Assembly: GCF_003121295.1 (NCBI RefSeq)
Contig: NZ_PHNC01000031.1
Span: forward strand, 994,439 to 1,058,438
Length of the DNA stretch: 64,000 nt
DNA from: Streptomyces orinoci
GTDB taxonomy: Bacteria; Actinomycetota; Actinomycetes; Streptomycetales; Streptomycetaceae
Reading direction: 5' to 3'
Shown: piece after piece, positions 7,984-19,057 of the stretch
Position numbering within the stretch: position 1 is the stretch's first letter
Layout: the number at the start of each line of letters is the position of its first letter
Position numbers and translations under genes: made by a program
The notes under the pieces: model-generated
The model's input: only the letters and a program-made list of their open reading frames with translations
What the model was told of the DNA's origin: nothing
Databases searched by the model: none

Positions 7984-8871
7984 ATGGACACCCGAGTGCT
8001 GCATACCTTCACCGCCCTTGCCCGAACCGGCAGTTTCACGGCCACCGCCGCCGAGCTGCATCTCGCGCAGTCCACGGTGACGGTGCAGATACGCGCCCTG
8101 GAGAAGGAGTTGGGGGCGCGGCTCTTCGACCGGATGCCCAGGGGCGCACTGCTCACCGAGGCGGGGCGGCGGCTGCTGGCGCACGCGGAGGATGTACTCG
8201 CGGCGGAGTCACGGCTGTTGGCGGCGGCGCGGGAGGACGGGCCGGTGGCGGGGCGGGTGGTGGTGGGGGCGGGGGAGACCTTGTGCTCGGCTCATCTGCC
8301 CTTTGTCATCGCCGCTTTGCGGAGTACGCACCCGGAGGTGGAGGTGCACCTGGAGCCCTGCGGTACGGCGGAGGCCGTGGAGGGGCTGCGGTCGGGGCGG
8401 CTGGACCTGGCGCTGCTGCTGGAGGAGCGGCCGGACTTCGCGGAGGTCCGGGTGCGGCGGGTGGGGGCCGAGCCGCTGGTGCTGTTGTGCGCCCCGGATC
8501 ACCGGCTGGCCGGTGCGGGGCGGGTGGTGGACTGGGCGGAGCTGGCGCGGGAGAGCTTCTTCCTGCATGAGCAGGGCTGTTCCTATAGCGACCGGCTCGC
8601 CCGGGAGCTGCTCGCGGTGCCGGGTGCGCGGCCCCGGCTGACCCGGTTCGGCAGCATCGAGGCGGCTCGCGCTTGTGTGGCGGCGGGGCTGGGGCTGACC
8701 GTGCTGCCCCGGGCCAATGTGCGGGATGCGCTGCGGGAAGGGCGGTTGGCGGTGGTGGACGGGCCCGCGCTGGGCGAGGTGTCCGTCCACCTGGCCCACC
8801 ACCGGCGACGGTTCCTCTCCCGGGCCGCGGGGGCGGTGGCGGGCGAGGTGGGGCGCCGCTTTGCGGAGTAG
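7984..8871 (+). CDS. LysR-family transcriptional regulator
   Basis: 295 residues with an N-terminal LysR HTH (residues 1-60: LHTFTALARTGSFTATAAEL, then QSTVTVQIRALEKELGARLF) and a substrate-binding domain from about 90 that starts GRVVVGAGETL. It is divergently transcribed from the PhzF-like gene with an 86-bp shared control region containing ACCAACGATGGTTGGT, a perfect dyad consistent with a LysR site. The effector is unknown. Confidence 0.9.
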   Translation: MDTRVLHTFTALARTGSFTATAAELHLAQSTVTVQIRALEKELGARLFDRMPRGALLTEAGRRLLAHAEDVLAAESRLLAAAREDGPVAGRVVVGAGETLCSAHLPFVIAALRSTHPEVEVHLEPCGTAEAVEGLRSGRLDLALLLEERPDFAEVRVRRVGAEPLVLLCAPDHRLAGAGRVVDWAELARESFFLHEQGCSYSDRLARELLAVPGARPRLTRFGSIEAARACVAAGLGLTVLPRANVRDALREGRLAVVDGPALGEVSVHLAHHRRRFLSRAAGAVAGEVGRRFAE

Positions 8872-8907
8872 GTGGGGTGGGGTTGGGGGTGCGGGCCGGG
8901 TGTGGCT

Positions 8908-8955
8908 GGTCGCGCCCGCGCGGCGGAGCCGCATATGCGGCGGCCCCGCGCCCCT
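8908..8955. repeat. Dispersed terminator-like repeat, long variant
   Basis: A copy of the window-wide element beginning GGTCGCGCCC and ending CCCCGCGCCCCT, with an internal insert built around GGCGGAGCCGCATATGCGGC instead of the usual AGTT. It runs into TGATGGGCGCC, giving a GC hairpin. It lies between the convergent LysR and VOC genes. Confidence 0.75.
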
Positions 8956-8981
8956 GATGGGCGCCCCCCGACCGCACCCCC

Positions 8982-9392
8982 TCAGCCCTTGGGCTGGGTG
9001 AAGCGGAGGCGGTTGCCGAAGGGGTCGCGGAGGCCGCAGTCCATGCCGTAGGGGCGCTCGGTGGGCTCCTCGGTGAACTCCACGCCCTGTTCCAGCAGGG
9101 TCTGGTAGGTCTTGCGGCAGTCGTCCGTGTGCAGGATGAGCCAGCCGCCCATGGCACCCTTGGTGACCAACTCGCGGACCTGCTCGGCCGTTTCCTCGGA
9201 CATCGCCGGGGGGCCCGGCTTCTCCAGCAGGATCTGGCGCTCGGGGTGGCCGGGGACGCAGACGGTCAGCCAGCGCATAAAGCCCAGCTGGACGTCGGCG
9301 GCGACCTCCAGGCCGAGCTTGCCGACATAGAAGTCAAGGGCCTCGTCCTGGTCGAGGACGTAAATCTGGGACTGGGTGATGTTGGTGAACAT
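8982..9392 (-). CDS. VOC (glyoxalase/bleomycin-resistance fold) protein
   Basis: 136 residues forming two beta-alpha-beta-beta-beta modules of the vicinal oxygen chelate fold (ITQSQIYVLDQDEALDFYVGK, and GVEFTEEPTERPYGMDCGLRDPFGNRL). Possible metal ligands are the Glu of ILLEK and the C-terminal Asp-Pro-Phe-Gly-Asn region. The family covers glyoxalases, dioxygenases and drug-binding proteins; the substrate is unassigned. An AraC-type gene lies 52 bases upstream on the same strand, a pairing often seen for VOC proteins and suggesting local control. Confidence 0.88.
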   Translation of the reverse strand: MFTNITQSQIYVLDQDEALDFYVGKLGLEVAADVQLGFMRWLTVCVPGHPERQILLEKPGPPAMSEETAEQVRELVTKGAMGGWLILHTDDCRKTYQTLLEQGVEFTEEPTERPYGMDCGLRDPFGNRLRFTQPKG

Positions 9393-9444
9393 GGTGGCAA
9401 CGCTAGTGGCCGGGCGGCGCGGAAACTTATCCAAAACTGCTCGG

Positions 9445-9840
9445 TCAGTCGCTGGGCCGGGTCCAGGCCATGGTGAAGCAGGTGGGGACGGGCAGGCCCG
9501 CGGTCTCCTTGCGGTACGCCCTCGGTGACCGGCCGGTGATCGCGCTGAAGGTGCGGCTGAAGGTTCCCGGGCTGCCGAAGCCGACCTCGAAGCAGATGTC
9601 GGTGATGCTGTGGTCGGTCTCCCGCAGCAGGAACATCGCCCGCTCCACCCGGCGGCGTTGCAGATAGCGGTGCGGTGTCTCACCGAAGGTGGCCCGGAAG
9701 GTACGGGTGAAGTGCGCCTCGGAGACATGGGCGATCCGGGCCAGCGCCGGGATGTCCAGGGGCTGCGCATAGGCCCGGTCCATGGCGTCCCGGGCCCGCA
9801 GCATCAGGCGGTTGGTCACTTCGACGGCGCGGCTCACCAC
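9445..9840 (-). CDS. Short AraC-family transcriptional regulator
   Basis: 131 residues made almost wholly of the AraC double-HTH DNA-binding domain (IPALARIAHVSEAHFTRTFR, then ITDICFEVGFGSPGTFSRTF). It has no N-terminal ligand domain, as in small SoxS/MarA-like members. It is translated from a GTG start. It probably forms a two-gene unit with the downstream VOC gene and may respond through abundance rather than a ligand. Confidence 0.87.
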   Translation of the reverse strand: MVSRAVEVTNRLMLRARDAMDRAYAQPLDIPALARIAHVSEAHFTRTFRATFGETPHRYLQRRRVERAMFLLRETDHSITDICFEVGFGSPGTFSRTFSAITGRSPRAYRKETAGLPVPTCFTMAWTRPSD

Positions 9841-9871
9841 GCCATCTCATCATGGCCCCCGGCCCGGTGGG

Positions 9872-10693
9872 TCAGTGGCCGGTGGCCGCCCAGACGCCGG
9901 ACGCGGCCGCATCGCGGGCGAAGTCCGCGAAGTCGCGCGGCGCACGGCCCAGTACGCGCCGCACTCCGTCCACAACCTGTGCGTTACGGCCGTCGGTGAT
10001 CAGGGCGAGCAGGTCGGCGAATTCCGGCGGGAGCTGATTGTCGGCGAGGAAGGCGCGGAAGGACTCCTCGGGAATGGGGAGATAGCGGATGTCGCGGCCG
10101 GTGGCCCTGGAGAGTTCGGCGGTCACCTCGTGGAAGCCGAGCAGGCGCGGGCCGGAGAGTTCGTAGGTCTCGCCGATATGGCGGTCGTCGGTGAGTGCGG
10201 CCACCGCCACCTCGGCGATGTCCCCGGTGTCCACAAAGGCTTCGACGGCGTCGCCGGTGGGCAGGGCCAGTTCCCCGGCGCGGATGGCGTCCAGGAAGAA
10301 GCCCTCGCTGAAGTTCTGGTTGAACCAGCCGGCCCGCAGCACGGTCCAGTCGGCGCCGGAGTCCTGGAGGGCGCGTTCGCTCGCCTGCGCGCCCTCCTCG
10401 CCGCGGCCGGAGAGCAGCACCAGGCGCCGGGCACCCGAGGCGACGGCGGTCTCGGCGAAGGCGCCGATGGTTTCCCGGGCGCCCGGAAAGCCCAGGTCGG
10501 GCTGGTAGCTGACATAGACGGCGCGAACGCCGTCCAGCGCGGCCGGCCAGGTGGCCGGGGACTGCCAGTCGAAGGCGGGGGTCGCGGAGCGGGAGCCGAT
10601 GCGGACGGCCAGGCCGCGGGCGGCCAGCTGCCGGGCCACCTTGCGGCCGGTCTTGCCGGTCCCGCCGAGGACGAGGATGGGCTGTTCGGTCAT
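9872..10693 (-). CDS. NmrA-like NAD(P)-binding reductase
   Basis: 273 residues with an N-terminal Rossmann motif (ILVLGGTGKTGRKVARQL), a substrate/cofactor loop after VYVSYQPDLGFPG, and the atypical-SDR C-terminal half. The SDR YxxxK pair is not evident, as in the NmrA/QOR2-type group that senses or reduces quinones with NADP(H). No operon partner is tight enough to give its role. The 237-bp gap upstream is shared with the divergent aldehyde dehydrogenase gene. Confidence 0.85.
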   Translation of the reverse strand: MTEQPILVLGGTGKTGRKVARQLAARGLAVRIGSRSATPAFDWQSPATWPAALDGVRAVYVSYQPDLGFPGARETIGAFAETAVASGARRLVLLSGRGEEGAQASERALQDSGADWTVLRAGWFNQNFSEGFFLDAIRAGELALPTGDAVEAFVDTGDIAEVAVAALTDDRHIGETYELSGPRLLGFHEVTAELSRATGRDIRYLPIPEESFRAFLADNQLPPEFADLLALITDGRNAQVVDGVRRVLGRAPRDFADFARDAAASGVWAATGH

Positions 10694-10930
10694 GGTCTCA
10701 GCGAATCGCGGAGTGGGTGGGGCGGCCCATGGTCCTCGCGCTCTCGCGCATATGCGGGCGTCTCGGCGGCGCGATTGCCGTAACCACCCCGTGACAGCGA
10801 GCGAGTTAAGTGATTCAGGTCACGTTTCGCGAAGAAAAGGGCATACGTTCCGCGCTTCTGGTTAGGCGCCGCCCGTTGTCGAGCGCCCGTTCGTCGATAA
10901 CGGCAGAGCACACCACCGGAGGACAGAGGA

Positions 10931-12436
10931 ATGACACGCCACGTCGAGACGATCCATATCGACGGTGTCTGGCGCGCCGCCGCGGCCGGTACGCGGCGGG
11001 AGGTGCTGGACCCCGCCGATGGCACGACCCTCGCCGTGGTCTCCGAAGGCGGTGCCGAGGACGCCGACGCGGCGATCGCCGCCGCCCGGCGCGCCTTTGA
11101 CCAGGGGCCCTGGCCGCACACCCCGGTCGCCGAACGGGCCGCCCTGCTGCGGCGGGTGGCCGAGCTGCTCCAGCGCGACCGTGAGGAGATCGCGCTCACC
11201 GAGAGCCGGGACACCGGAAAGACCCTGGAAGAAGGGCGGGTTGACGTCGATGACGTCACCAATGCCTTCCGCTACTTCGCCGACCTGGTGGTCAATGAGG
11301 GCGGCGGCCGGGTGGTGGACGCCGGCAGTGACCAGGTGCACAGCGTCGTGGTGCATGAGCCGGTCGGCGTATGCGCCCTGATCACCCCATGGAACTATCC
11401 GCTGCTCCAGGCCAGTTGGAAGATCGCCCCGGCGCTGGCCGCGGGCAACACCTTTGTGATCAAGCCCAGCGAGATCACCCCGCTGTCCACCGCCCATCTG
11501 ATCCGGCTGCTGGCCGAGGCCGGGCTCCCGGCCGGGGTGGCCAATATCGTCACCGGCCCCGGTGACCCGGTGGGCGCCCGGTTCGCCGAGCACCCCCAGG
11601 TGGATCTGGTCTCCTTCACCGGCGGACTGGCCAGCGGCACCAGGGTGATGCAGGCCGCCGCCCCCTCGGTGAAGAAGGTGGCCCTGGAACTGGGCGGCAA
11701 AAACCCCAATGTGGTCTTCGCCGATGCCTGCGCCACCGACGAGGACTTCGACACCGCCGTGGACCAGGCCCTCAACGCCGCGTTCATCCACAGCGGCCAG
11801 GTCTGCTCGGCCGGTTCCCGGCTGATCGTCGAGCAGTCGGTGCGTGAGCGCTTTGTCGCCGAACTCGCCCGCCGCGCCCAGAAGATCCGCCTGGGCCGGG
11901 GCACCGAGAAGGGCGTGGAGTGCGGCCCCCTGGTCTCCGCCGAGCAGCTGGCCAAGGTGGAGGGATATGTGGCTTCCGCCCTGCGGGAGGGCGCCGTACT
12001 GCGCTGCGGCGGCTCCCGGCCGGAACCGGCCGAAGAGCGGCCCGCCACCGGCTACTTCTATGAGCCCACCGTGCTGGACCGCTGCAACCGCGGGATGAAG
12101 GTGGTCCGGGAGGAGACCTTCGGCCCCATCCTCACCGTGGAGACCTTCCGCACCGAGGAGGAGGCGGTCGCCCTCGCCAATGACACCGAGTACGGGCTGG
12201 CGGGCGCCGTCTGGACCAAGGACGCGGGCCGTGCCCGCCGGGTCGCCGGGCGGCTGCGCCACGGCACCGTATGGATCAACGACTACCACCCCTACCTGCC
12301 CCAGGCGGAGTGGGGCGGCTTCGGCAAGTCCGGCATCGGACGCGAGCTGGGCCCCTCCGGTCTTGCCGAGTACCGGGAGGCCAAGCACATCTACCAGAAC
12401 CTGGCGCCCCGTCCGGTGCGCTGGTTCGCCGGCTAG
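10931..12436 (+). CDS. betB: Betaine-aldehyde-type aldehyde dehydrogenase
   Basis: A 501-residue NAD-dependent aldehyde dehydrogenase. Context implies oxidation of betaine aldehyde to glycine betaine, the final step of osmoprotectant synthesis. Visible features are the fold-defining PWNYPLLQASWK, the FTGGLASG nucleotide loop (usually GSxxxG), the general-base Glu253 in LELGGKNPNVVF, and the catalytic Cys292 in SGQVCSAGSR. ATG 10931 follows a GGACAGAGGA site. It heads an operon with a GMC oxidoreductase and a glycine-betaine-type ABC transporter, all tightly spaced after a 61-bp first gap. The symbol rests on this context and could be another aldehyde dehydrogenase. Confidence 0.88.
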   Translation: MTRHVETIHIDGVWRAAAAGTRREVLDPADGTTLAVVSEGGAEDADAAIAAARRAFDQGPWPHTPVAERAALLRRVAELLQRDREEIALTESRDTGKTLEEGRVDVDDVTNAFRYFADLVVNEGGGRVVDAGSDQVHSVVVHEPVGVCALITPWNYPLLQASWKIAPALAAGNTFVIKPSEITPLSTAHLIRLLAEAGLPAGVANIVTGPGDPVGARFAEHPQVDLVSFTGGLASGTRVMQAAAPSVKKVALELGGKNPNVVFADACATDEDFDTAVDQALNAAFIHSGQVCSAGSRLIVEQSVRERFVAELARRAQKIRLGRGTEKGVECGPLVSAEQLAKVEGYVASALREGAVLRCGGSRPEPAEERPATGYFYEPTVLDRCNRGMKVVREETFGPILTVETFRTEEEAVALANDTEYGLAGAVWTKDAGRARRVAGRLRHGTVWINDYHPYLPQAEWGGFGKSGIGRELGPSGLAEYREAKHIYQNLAPRPVRWFAG

Positions 12437-12497
12437 CGAACGCCCCCGGCCGGCCAACTCACGTCCGATCGTCCGATCCAGCACAGGAGAACCACCC

Positions 12498-14056
12498 ATG
12501 TCCCCCGCAGTGGAAAAGATCGAGGCCGACTATGTCGTGGTCGGCGGCGGCACCGCAGGCTCGGTGATCGCCTCCCGGCTCACCGAGGACCCCGGAACCA
12601 GCGTCGTGGTCATCGAGGGCGGCCCCTCCGACATCGACCGCCCCGAGGTGCTGACGCTGCGCCGCTGGCTCGGCCTGCTCGGCGGTGAACTGGACTACGA
12701 CTACCCCACCACCCCCCAGCCGCGCGGCAATTCGCATATCCGGCACAGCCGGGCCAGAGTGCTCGGCGGCTGCTCCTCGCACAACACCCTGATCTCCTTC
12801 AAGCCGCTGCCCGGCGACTGGAACGAGTGGGCCGAGGCCGGTGCCGAGGGCTGGGACGCCGAGTCCATGGACCCCTACTTCGGCCGGCTGCGCAACAACA
12901 TCGTCCCGGTGGACGAGAAGGACCGCAACGCCATCGCCCGCGACTTTGTGGAGGCCGCCCAGCGGGCCGCCGATGTGCCCCGGGTGGAGGGCTTCAACAA
13001 GAAGCCCTTCCATGAGGGCGTCGGCTTCTTCGACCTGGCCTACCACCCGGAGAACAACAAGCGCTCCTCCGCCTCCGTCGCCTACCTCCACCCGCATATC
13101 GAGGCCGGCGACCGCCCCAACCTCCGCATCCTGCTGGAGACTTGGGTGCACAAGCTGGAGCTGGACGGCAACCGGGCCACCGGCGTCCGCGCCCGTGCCC
13201 AGGACGGCACCGAGCTGCTGGTCCGGGCCCGGCGCGAAGTGGTGCTCTGCGCGGGCGCGGTGGACACCCCCCGGCTGCTGCTGCACTCCGGCATCGGCCC
13301 CAAGGGCGATCTGACCGCCCTGGGCATCGAGGCCGTCCATGATCTGCCGGGCGTGGGCGAGAATCTGCTGGACCACCCGGAGTCGGTGATCGTCTGGGAG
13401 ACCGAGGGCCCCATCCCGGAGAACTCGGCGATGGACTCCGACGCGGGCCTGTTCGTCCGCCGGGACCCGGCCTCCAACGGGCCGGATCTGATGTTCCACT
13501 TCTACCAGATCCCCTTCACCGACAACCCCGAGCGGCTGGGCTATCGGAAGCCCGAGCACGGGGTGTCGATGACCCCCAACATCCCCAAGCCGCGCAGCCG
13601 CGGCCGGCTCTACCTCACCAGCGCCGACCCCGCCGTCAAGCCCGCCCTGGACTTCCGCTACTTCACGGACGAGGCGGACTATGACGCCCGTACCCTGGTG
13701 GACGGCATCCGCCTGGCCCGGAAGATAGCCGCCACCGAGCCGCTGGCCGGCTGGCTCAAGCGCGAGGTGTGCCCGGGACCGGAGATCACCGGCGACGAGG
13801 AGCTCAGCGAGTACGCGCGCAAGGTCGCGCACACCGTCTACCACCCGGCGGGCACCTGCCGGATGGGCGCCGAGGACGATGAACTGGCCGTGGTGGACCC
13901 GCAGTTGCGGATACGCGGCCTGGAGGGTGTGCGGATAGCCGACGCCTCGGTCTTCCCGACCATGCCCGCGGTCAACCCGATGATCGGGGTGCTGATGGTG
14001 GGGGAGAAGTGCGCCGAACTGCTTGTCCGGCGCCCCGATGGGAAGGGGGACGCCAA

Positions 14057-14060
<4 letters not shown>
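12498..14060 (+). CDS. GMC-family FAD oxidoreductase, probable choline dehydrogenase/oxidase
   Basis: 520 residues of the glucose-methanol-choline oxidoreductase family. The FAD-binding N-terminus is DYVVVGGGTAGSVIASRLTE; a GMC signature around RVLGGCSSHN follows; the C-terminal active-site His is in YHPAGTCRMG (AEDD follows). In this operon it should oxidise choline to betaine aldehyde. It is somewhat shorter than E. coli BetA (about 556). ATG 12498 has CAGGAGA upstream. Its TGA overlaps the GTG of the ATPase gene (GTGA), indicating translational coupling. Confidence 0.87.
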
Positions 14061-15126
<1,066 letters not shown>

Positions 15127-15130
<4 letters not shown>

Positions 15131-17085
15131 GCATCACCGGTACCACCACTTCCCCCGTGGCCGTCCTGCCGGCCGCCGCCGCCCGGCTGCTGCGCCGGCC
15201 CGCCGCCCGCAAGGTGCTGGCCGTGCTGCTGGCCGGGGCGCTGCTGGCTCCCGTCGCCAACTCCCTGTGGGGCAGCGGCAGTTGGCCGCACCAGCTGACC
15301 GTCTCGCTGACCGGTCCGCTGGGCCGGGCCAATGACTGGATCGTGGACAACCGCGACAGCCACTGGGTCTTCCTGTACTTCTTCGGCTATATCAGCGAGG
15401 CCATCATCGGCTCGGTCCGGGCCGTCTATCTGGTGCTGCTGGCCCTGGGCTGGGCCGGGGTCACCGCGGCGGCCGGACTGATCGCCTGGCGGGCCGCCGG
15501 GATGAAGGCCGCCGTCACGGCGCTGGTCTCCTTCTCGGTGTGCGGCCTGCTGGGCATGTGGGTGCCCACCATGCGCACCCTGGCCCTGATGATCGTCGCG
15601 GTGGCCGCGTCCATTGTGGTGGGCGCGCTGCTGGGACTGGCCGCCGGGCTCTCGGAGCGGGTGTTCCGCCTGCTGCGGCCGGTCCTGGACACCATGCAGG
15701 CACTGCCCGCCTTCGCCTATCTGCTGCCCGTGGTGCTGGTCTTCGGCATCGGTGTGGCCCCCGCGGTGCTGGCCACCGTGGTCTATGCCGCCCCGCCGAT
15801 GGCGCGGCTCACCGCGCTGGGCCTGCGCTCCACGGACCGGGGCGTGCTGGAGGCGGTGGAGTCCCTGGGCGCCACCGGCACCCAGCGGCTGCTCACCGCC
15901 CGGCTCCCGCTGGCCCGCCGGCAGCTGCTGCTGGGCGTCAACCAGACCATCATGATGGCGCTGTCCATGGCCGTGATCGCCTCGGTGATCGGCGCGGACG
16001 GCCTGGGCGACCGCGTCTACCAGGCCCTGTCCACGGTGGATGTGGGCGCGGCCCTCGCCGCGGGCATCCCGATCGTGCTGCTGGCGGTCGTGCTGGACCG
16101 GATCACCGGTGGCGGCACCGGCCCCGGCCCGCGCCCCGCCCCGGGCCGCGCCCGGATCGCGGCCGGCTGGGCGCTGGCCGCCGCCGTGGTCGTCGGCTGT
16201 GCGCTGACCCGTACCCGGACCTGGCCCGACGGCTGGACCGTCACCATCGCGGCCCCGGTCAACCGGGCCAAGGACTGGATGGTGGACCACCTCTACAGCG
16301 GCATCCCCGGCATCGGCGGCACCGCCGACTGGGCCGCCCACTACACCGGCTGGGTCCTGGACCCGCTCCGGGACGGCCTCCAGGCCCTTCCCTGGTGGGC
16401 CGCCCTCCTCCTGGCCGCCCTCCTCGCCTGGCCCATCGGCACCTGGCGCACCACCCTCACCGCCGTGCTCTCCCTCGCCGCCATCGGCGTACTGGGCCGC
16501 TGGGACGCCGCCATGGACACCCTCTCCCAGGTGCTGGCCGCCGTGGCCGTCACCCTGCTGATCGGCTTTGCGGTGGCCGTCGCCGTCGCCCGCAGCACCC
16601 GGGTGGAACGGCTGCTGCGCCCGGTACTGGACGTCTTCCAGACCATGCCGCAGTTTGTCTACCTCATCCCGGTGGTCGCCCTGTTCGGCGTGGGCCGGGC
16701 CCCGGCCGCCGCCGCGGCCGTGGTCTATGCGCTGCCCGCCGTGATCCGCATCGCGGGCCAGGGGCTGCGCCGGGCCGACCCCTCGGCCATGGAGTCGTCC
16801 CGCTCGCTCGGCGCCACCAGCGGGCAGCAACTGCTGCACGTCCAGTTCCCGCTGGCCCGCGCGGAGTTGCTGCTGGCCGTCAACCAGGCCGTGGTGCTGG
16901 TGCTGTCCGTGGTCATCATCGGCGGCCTGGTCGGCGGCGGGGCCCTCGGCTACGACGTGGTCTTCGGCCTGGCCCAGGGCGACCTGGCCACCGGCCTGGT
17001 GGCCGGGGTGTCCATCGCCTGTCTGGGACTGATGCTGGACCGGGTCACCCAGCCGACGAAGGGAGCGCGCGATGCGTCCTCGTAA
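15127..17085 (+). CDS. Double-length glycine betaine-type ABC permease
   Basis: A 652-residue inner-membrane protein in which two ProW/OpuAB-like permease units are joined head to tail (about residues 30-320 and 335-650). Each half has its own EAA coupling loop: ESLGATGTQRLLTARLP and RSLGATSGQQLLHVQFP. Each half also opens with a similar pre-domain (PLGRANDWIVDN versus PVNRAKDWMVDH). One polypeptide could thus supply both halves of the channel. The ATG overlaps the ATPase stop (ATGA) and the 3' end overlaps the binding-protein gene by 14 bases. Confidence 0.93.
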
Positions 17086-18037
17086 GACCCTGATCGCCGC
17101 CGCCGCGCTCGGCCTGCTGGCCGTCACCGGCTGCGGTGCCGCCGATATGACCAAGCAGGGCTCGCCCTACGCCAATGCCGCGGGCATCAAGAGCGTCACC
17201 CTCTCCGTGCAGTCCTGGGTGGGCGCCCGGGCCAACGCCGCGGTGGCGCAATACCTGTTGGAGCATGAACTCGGCTACCGGGTGGACACCGTGCAGGTGG
17301 ACGAGGTGCCCGCCTGGGACGCGCTCAGCCAGGGCCGGGTGGACGCCATTCTGGAGGACTGGGGCCACCCCGACCAGGAAAAGCGCTATGTGACCGACAA
17401 GAAGACGGTGGTGGACGGCGGACAGCTGGGCGTCACCGGCCATATCGGCTGGTGGGTGCCCAAGTACTTCGCCGACGCCCACCCCGATGTCACCGACTGG
17501 AAGAACCTGAACAAATACGCCGGCCAACTGCACACCCCGGAAAGCGGCGGCAAGGGCCAGCTGCTGGACGGTTCGCCGTCCTATGTCACCCATGACAAGG
17601 CGCTGGTGAACAACCTCAAGCTGAACTACCAGGTGGTGTTCGCCGGTTCCGAGGCGGCCCAGATCACCCAGATCAAGCAGTTCGCCAAGGAGAAGCGGCC
17701 GTTCCTGACCTACTGGTACGAGCCGCAGTGGCTGTTCAACGAAGTGCCCATGGTGGAGGTGAAGTTGCCGCCCTACAACGCGGACTGCGACGCCAAGGGA
17801 ACCAAGGACCCCTCCTCGGTGGACTGCGCCTATCCCACCACCCCCCTGAAGAAGTTCTTCAACGCCGGCTTCACCCGCAACGGCGGGGCGGCCGCCCGGT
17901 TCCTGAAGAAATTCCACTGGACCAAACAGGACCAGAACGAGGTCGCCCAGCTGATGGCCGAGGACAAGCTGTCCGCGGAGGAGGCGGCCAAGCGATGGGT
18001 TCACACACATCCGGAGGTGTGGAAAGCATGGTTGTGA
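17072..18037 (+). CDS. Glycine betaine/choline-binding lipoprotein of the ABC transporter
   Basis: 321 residues with a lipoprotein signal peptide and lipobox LAVTGC (Cys21). The mature part matches OpuAC/ProX-type solute-binding proteins, with Trp and Tyr residues able to form a quaternary-ammonium cage (SWVGARANAA, EDWGHPDQEKR, GHIGWWVPKYF, FLTYWYEPQW). It is anchored outside the membrane and delivers substrate to the double permease encoded upstream, with which it overlaps by 14 bases. Choline versus betaine preference cannot be told from sequence. Confidence 0.92.
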   Translation: MRPRKTLIAAAALGLLAVTGCGAADMTKQGSPYANAAGIKSVTLSVQSWVGARANAAVAQYLLEHELGYRVDTVQVDEVPAWDALSQGRVDAILEDWGHPDQEKRYVTDKKTVVDGGQLGVTGHIGWWVPKYFADAHPDVTDWKNLNKYAGQLHTPESGGKGQLLDGSPSYVTHDKALVNNLKLNYQVVFAGSEAAQITQIKQFAKEKRPFLTYWYEPQWLFNEVPMVEVKLPPYNADCDAKGTKDPSSVDCAYPTTPLKKFFNAGFTRNGGAAARFLKKFHWTKQDQNEVAQLMAEDKLSAEEAAKRWVHTHPEVWKAWL

Positions 18038-18315
18038 CGGCAACAGGTCGTCAGGACGCGAGTGATCCCTATGAAACCGTCGGGACCGCCGTGGTGCACG
18101 ACATCTTCACCGAGACCGCGGCCCGGCTGGCCGGCCAGTACCTGGCCCTGGCCGACGCCACCCCCGACGAGACCGAGAGCGGCCGCCTGCGCGAGCGTGC
18201 CATGCGCCTGCTCACCCTCAAGCGCACGGTCCCGGCGGACGACCGGGCCCAGCTGATCGCCTATATCCGGCTGTGGCGGGGCGAGTTGGAGTCGCTCAAG
18301 GGGATGGCCCGGTAG
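18028..18315 (+). CDS. Small conserved-looking protein at the end of the betaine operon
   Basis: 95 residues, cytosolic, predicted all-helical, with no Cys; not recognised. The centre (TETAARLAGQYLALADATPD, then ETESGRLRERAMRLLTLKRT) is charged and helical. ATG 18028 lies within the last codons of the binding-protein gene (10-base overlap) and has GGAGG about 10 bases upstream; GTG 18034 is an alternative start. The overlap says it is translated with the transporter. Codon use matches its neighbours, so it is likely real. Confidence 0.7.
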   Translation: MVVTATGRQDASDPYETVGTAVVHDIFTETAARLAGQYLALADATPDETESGRLRERAMRLLTLKRTVPADDRAQLIAYIRLWRGELESLKGMAR

Positions 18316-18334
18316 CCGCGGACCGGCCCTGGCG

Positions 18335-19057
18335 TCAGGCTTCGCGCAGCTCCCGGGCGCTGTCGGCCAGGGCCGTCATGGACTTGTGGTGCTGGCCTCC
18401 GCCGAAGGTGACCCGGGTGGCGCCCAGTTGACCCAGTTCCCGGGGCGAGGGGCCGGTGGGCAGGGCGAGGGCGTTCACCGGGAGGGTGACCTCCGCCGCG
18501 AACCCGGCCAGCTGCTCCGCCGGGGCCAGGATCGGGTAGAGGCAGTCGGCACCGGCCTCGGTGTAGCGGCGGGCCCGGTCCAGGGCCTGGCCGGGGTCGG
18601 CCACCCCGTGCAGAAAGGTGTCCACCCGGGCGTTGATGAACAGCGCCTCGCCCGCCTCGGCCCGTACCGCCGCCAGGTAATCGGCCTGCTCCGCCGGGTC
18701 CTTGAGCCGCCCGGTGCGGTGGTCGCTGTCCTCCAGGTTGCAGCCCACGGCGCCGGTCTCCAGCAGCCGCTCCACCAGCTCCTTCGGCGGCAGGCCGTAG
18801 CCCGACTCCACATCCGCGGTGACCGGGACCGGTACGGCCCGGACGATACGGGCGATGGCGGCGAACATCTCGGCGGCCGGTGCCTCGCCGTCCTCGTACC
18901 CCAGCGCCGCCGAGACCCCCGCGCTCGGCGTGGCCAGGGCCGGGAAACCGGCCTCGGCGAAGACCCTGGCACTGGCCGCGTCCCAGGGGCCGGGCAGCAC
19001 CAGCGGATCACCAGTGGCCCGGCCGTGATGCAGGGCGCGCAGCGTGGCGGCGGTCAT
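18335..19057 (-). CDS. Isocitrate lyase/PEP mutase-superfamily protein
   Basis: 240 residues of the ICL/PEPM TIM barrel, shorter than isocitrate lyase. Features are the N-terminal PGPWDAASARVFAEAGFPAL, the Mg-site region ADVESGYG, CNLEDSDH, and NARVDTFLHG. The isocitrate-lyase catalytic KKCGH motif is absent, so it is not a glyoxylate-cycle enzyme. Relatives cleave C-C bonds of 2-oxo or 2-hydroxy acids or act on phosphonates. It is the last gene of a three-gene minus-strand operon and overlaps the preceding CMD gene by 4 bases. The actual substrate is unknown. Confidence 0.87.
   Translation of the reverse strand: MTAATLRALHHGRATGDPLVLPGPWDAASARVFAEAGFPALATPSAGVSAALGYEDGEAPAAEMFAAIARIVRAVPVPVTADVESGYGLPPKELVERLLETGAVGCNLEDSDHRTGRLKDPAEQADYLAAVRAEAGEALFINARVDTFLHGVADPGQALDRARRYTEAGADCLYPILAPAEQLAGFAAEVTLPVNALALPTGPSPRELGQLGATRVTFGGGQHHKSMTALADSARELREA

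Noticed and set aside
9393..9770. N-terminal extension of the VOC protein through the AraC gene
   Set aside because: The extension is an alternative frame of the AraC gene; the VOC family starts near ATG 9392.
10862..12499. 545-codon minus-strand ORF opposite betB
   Set aside because: Antisense shadow of a clear aldehyde dehydrogenase gene.
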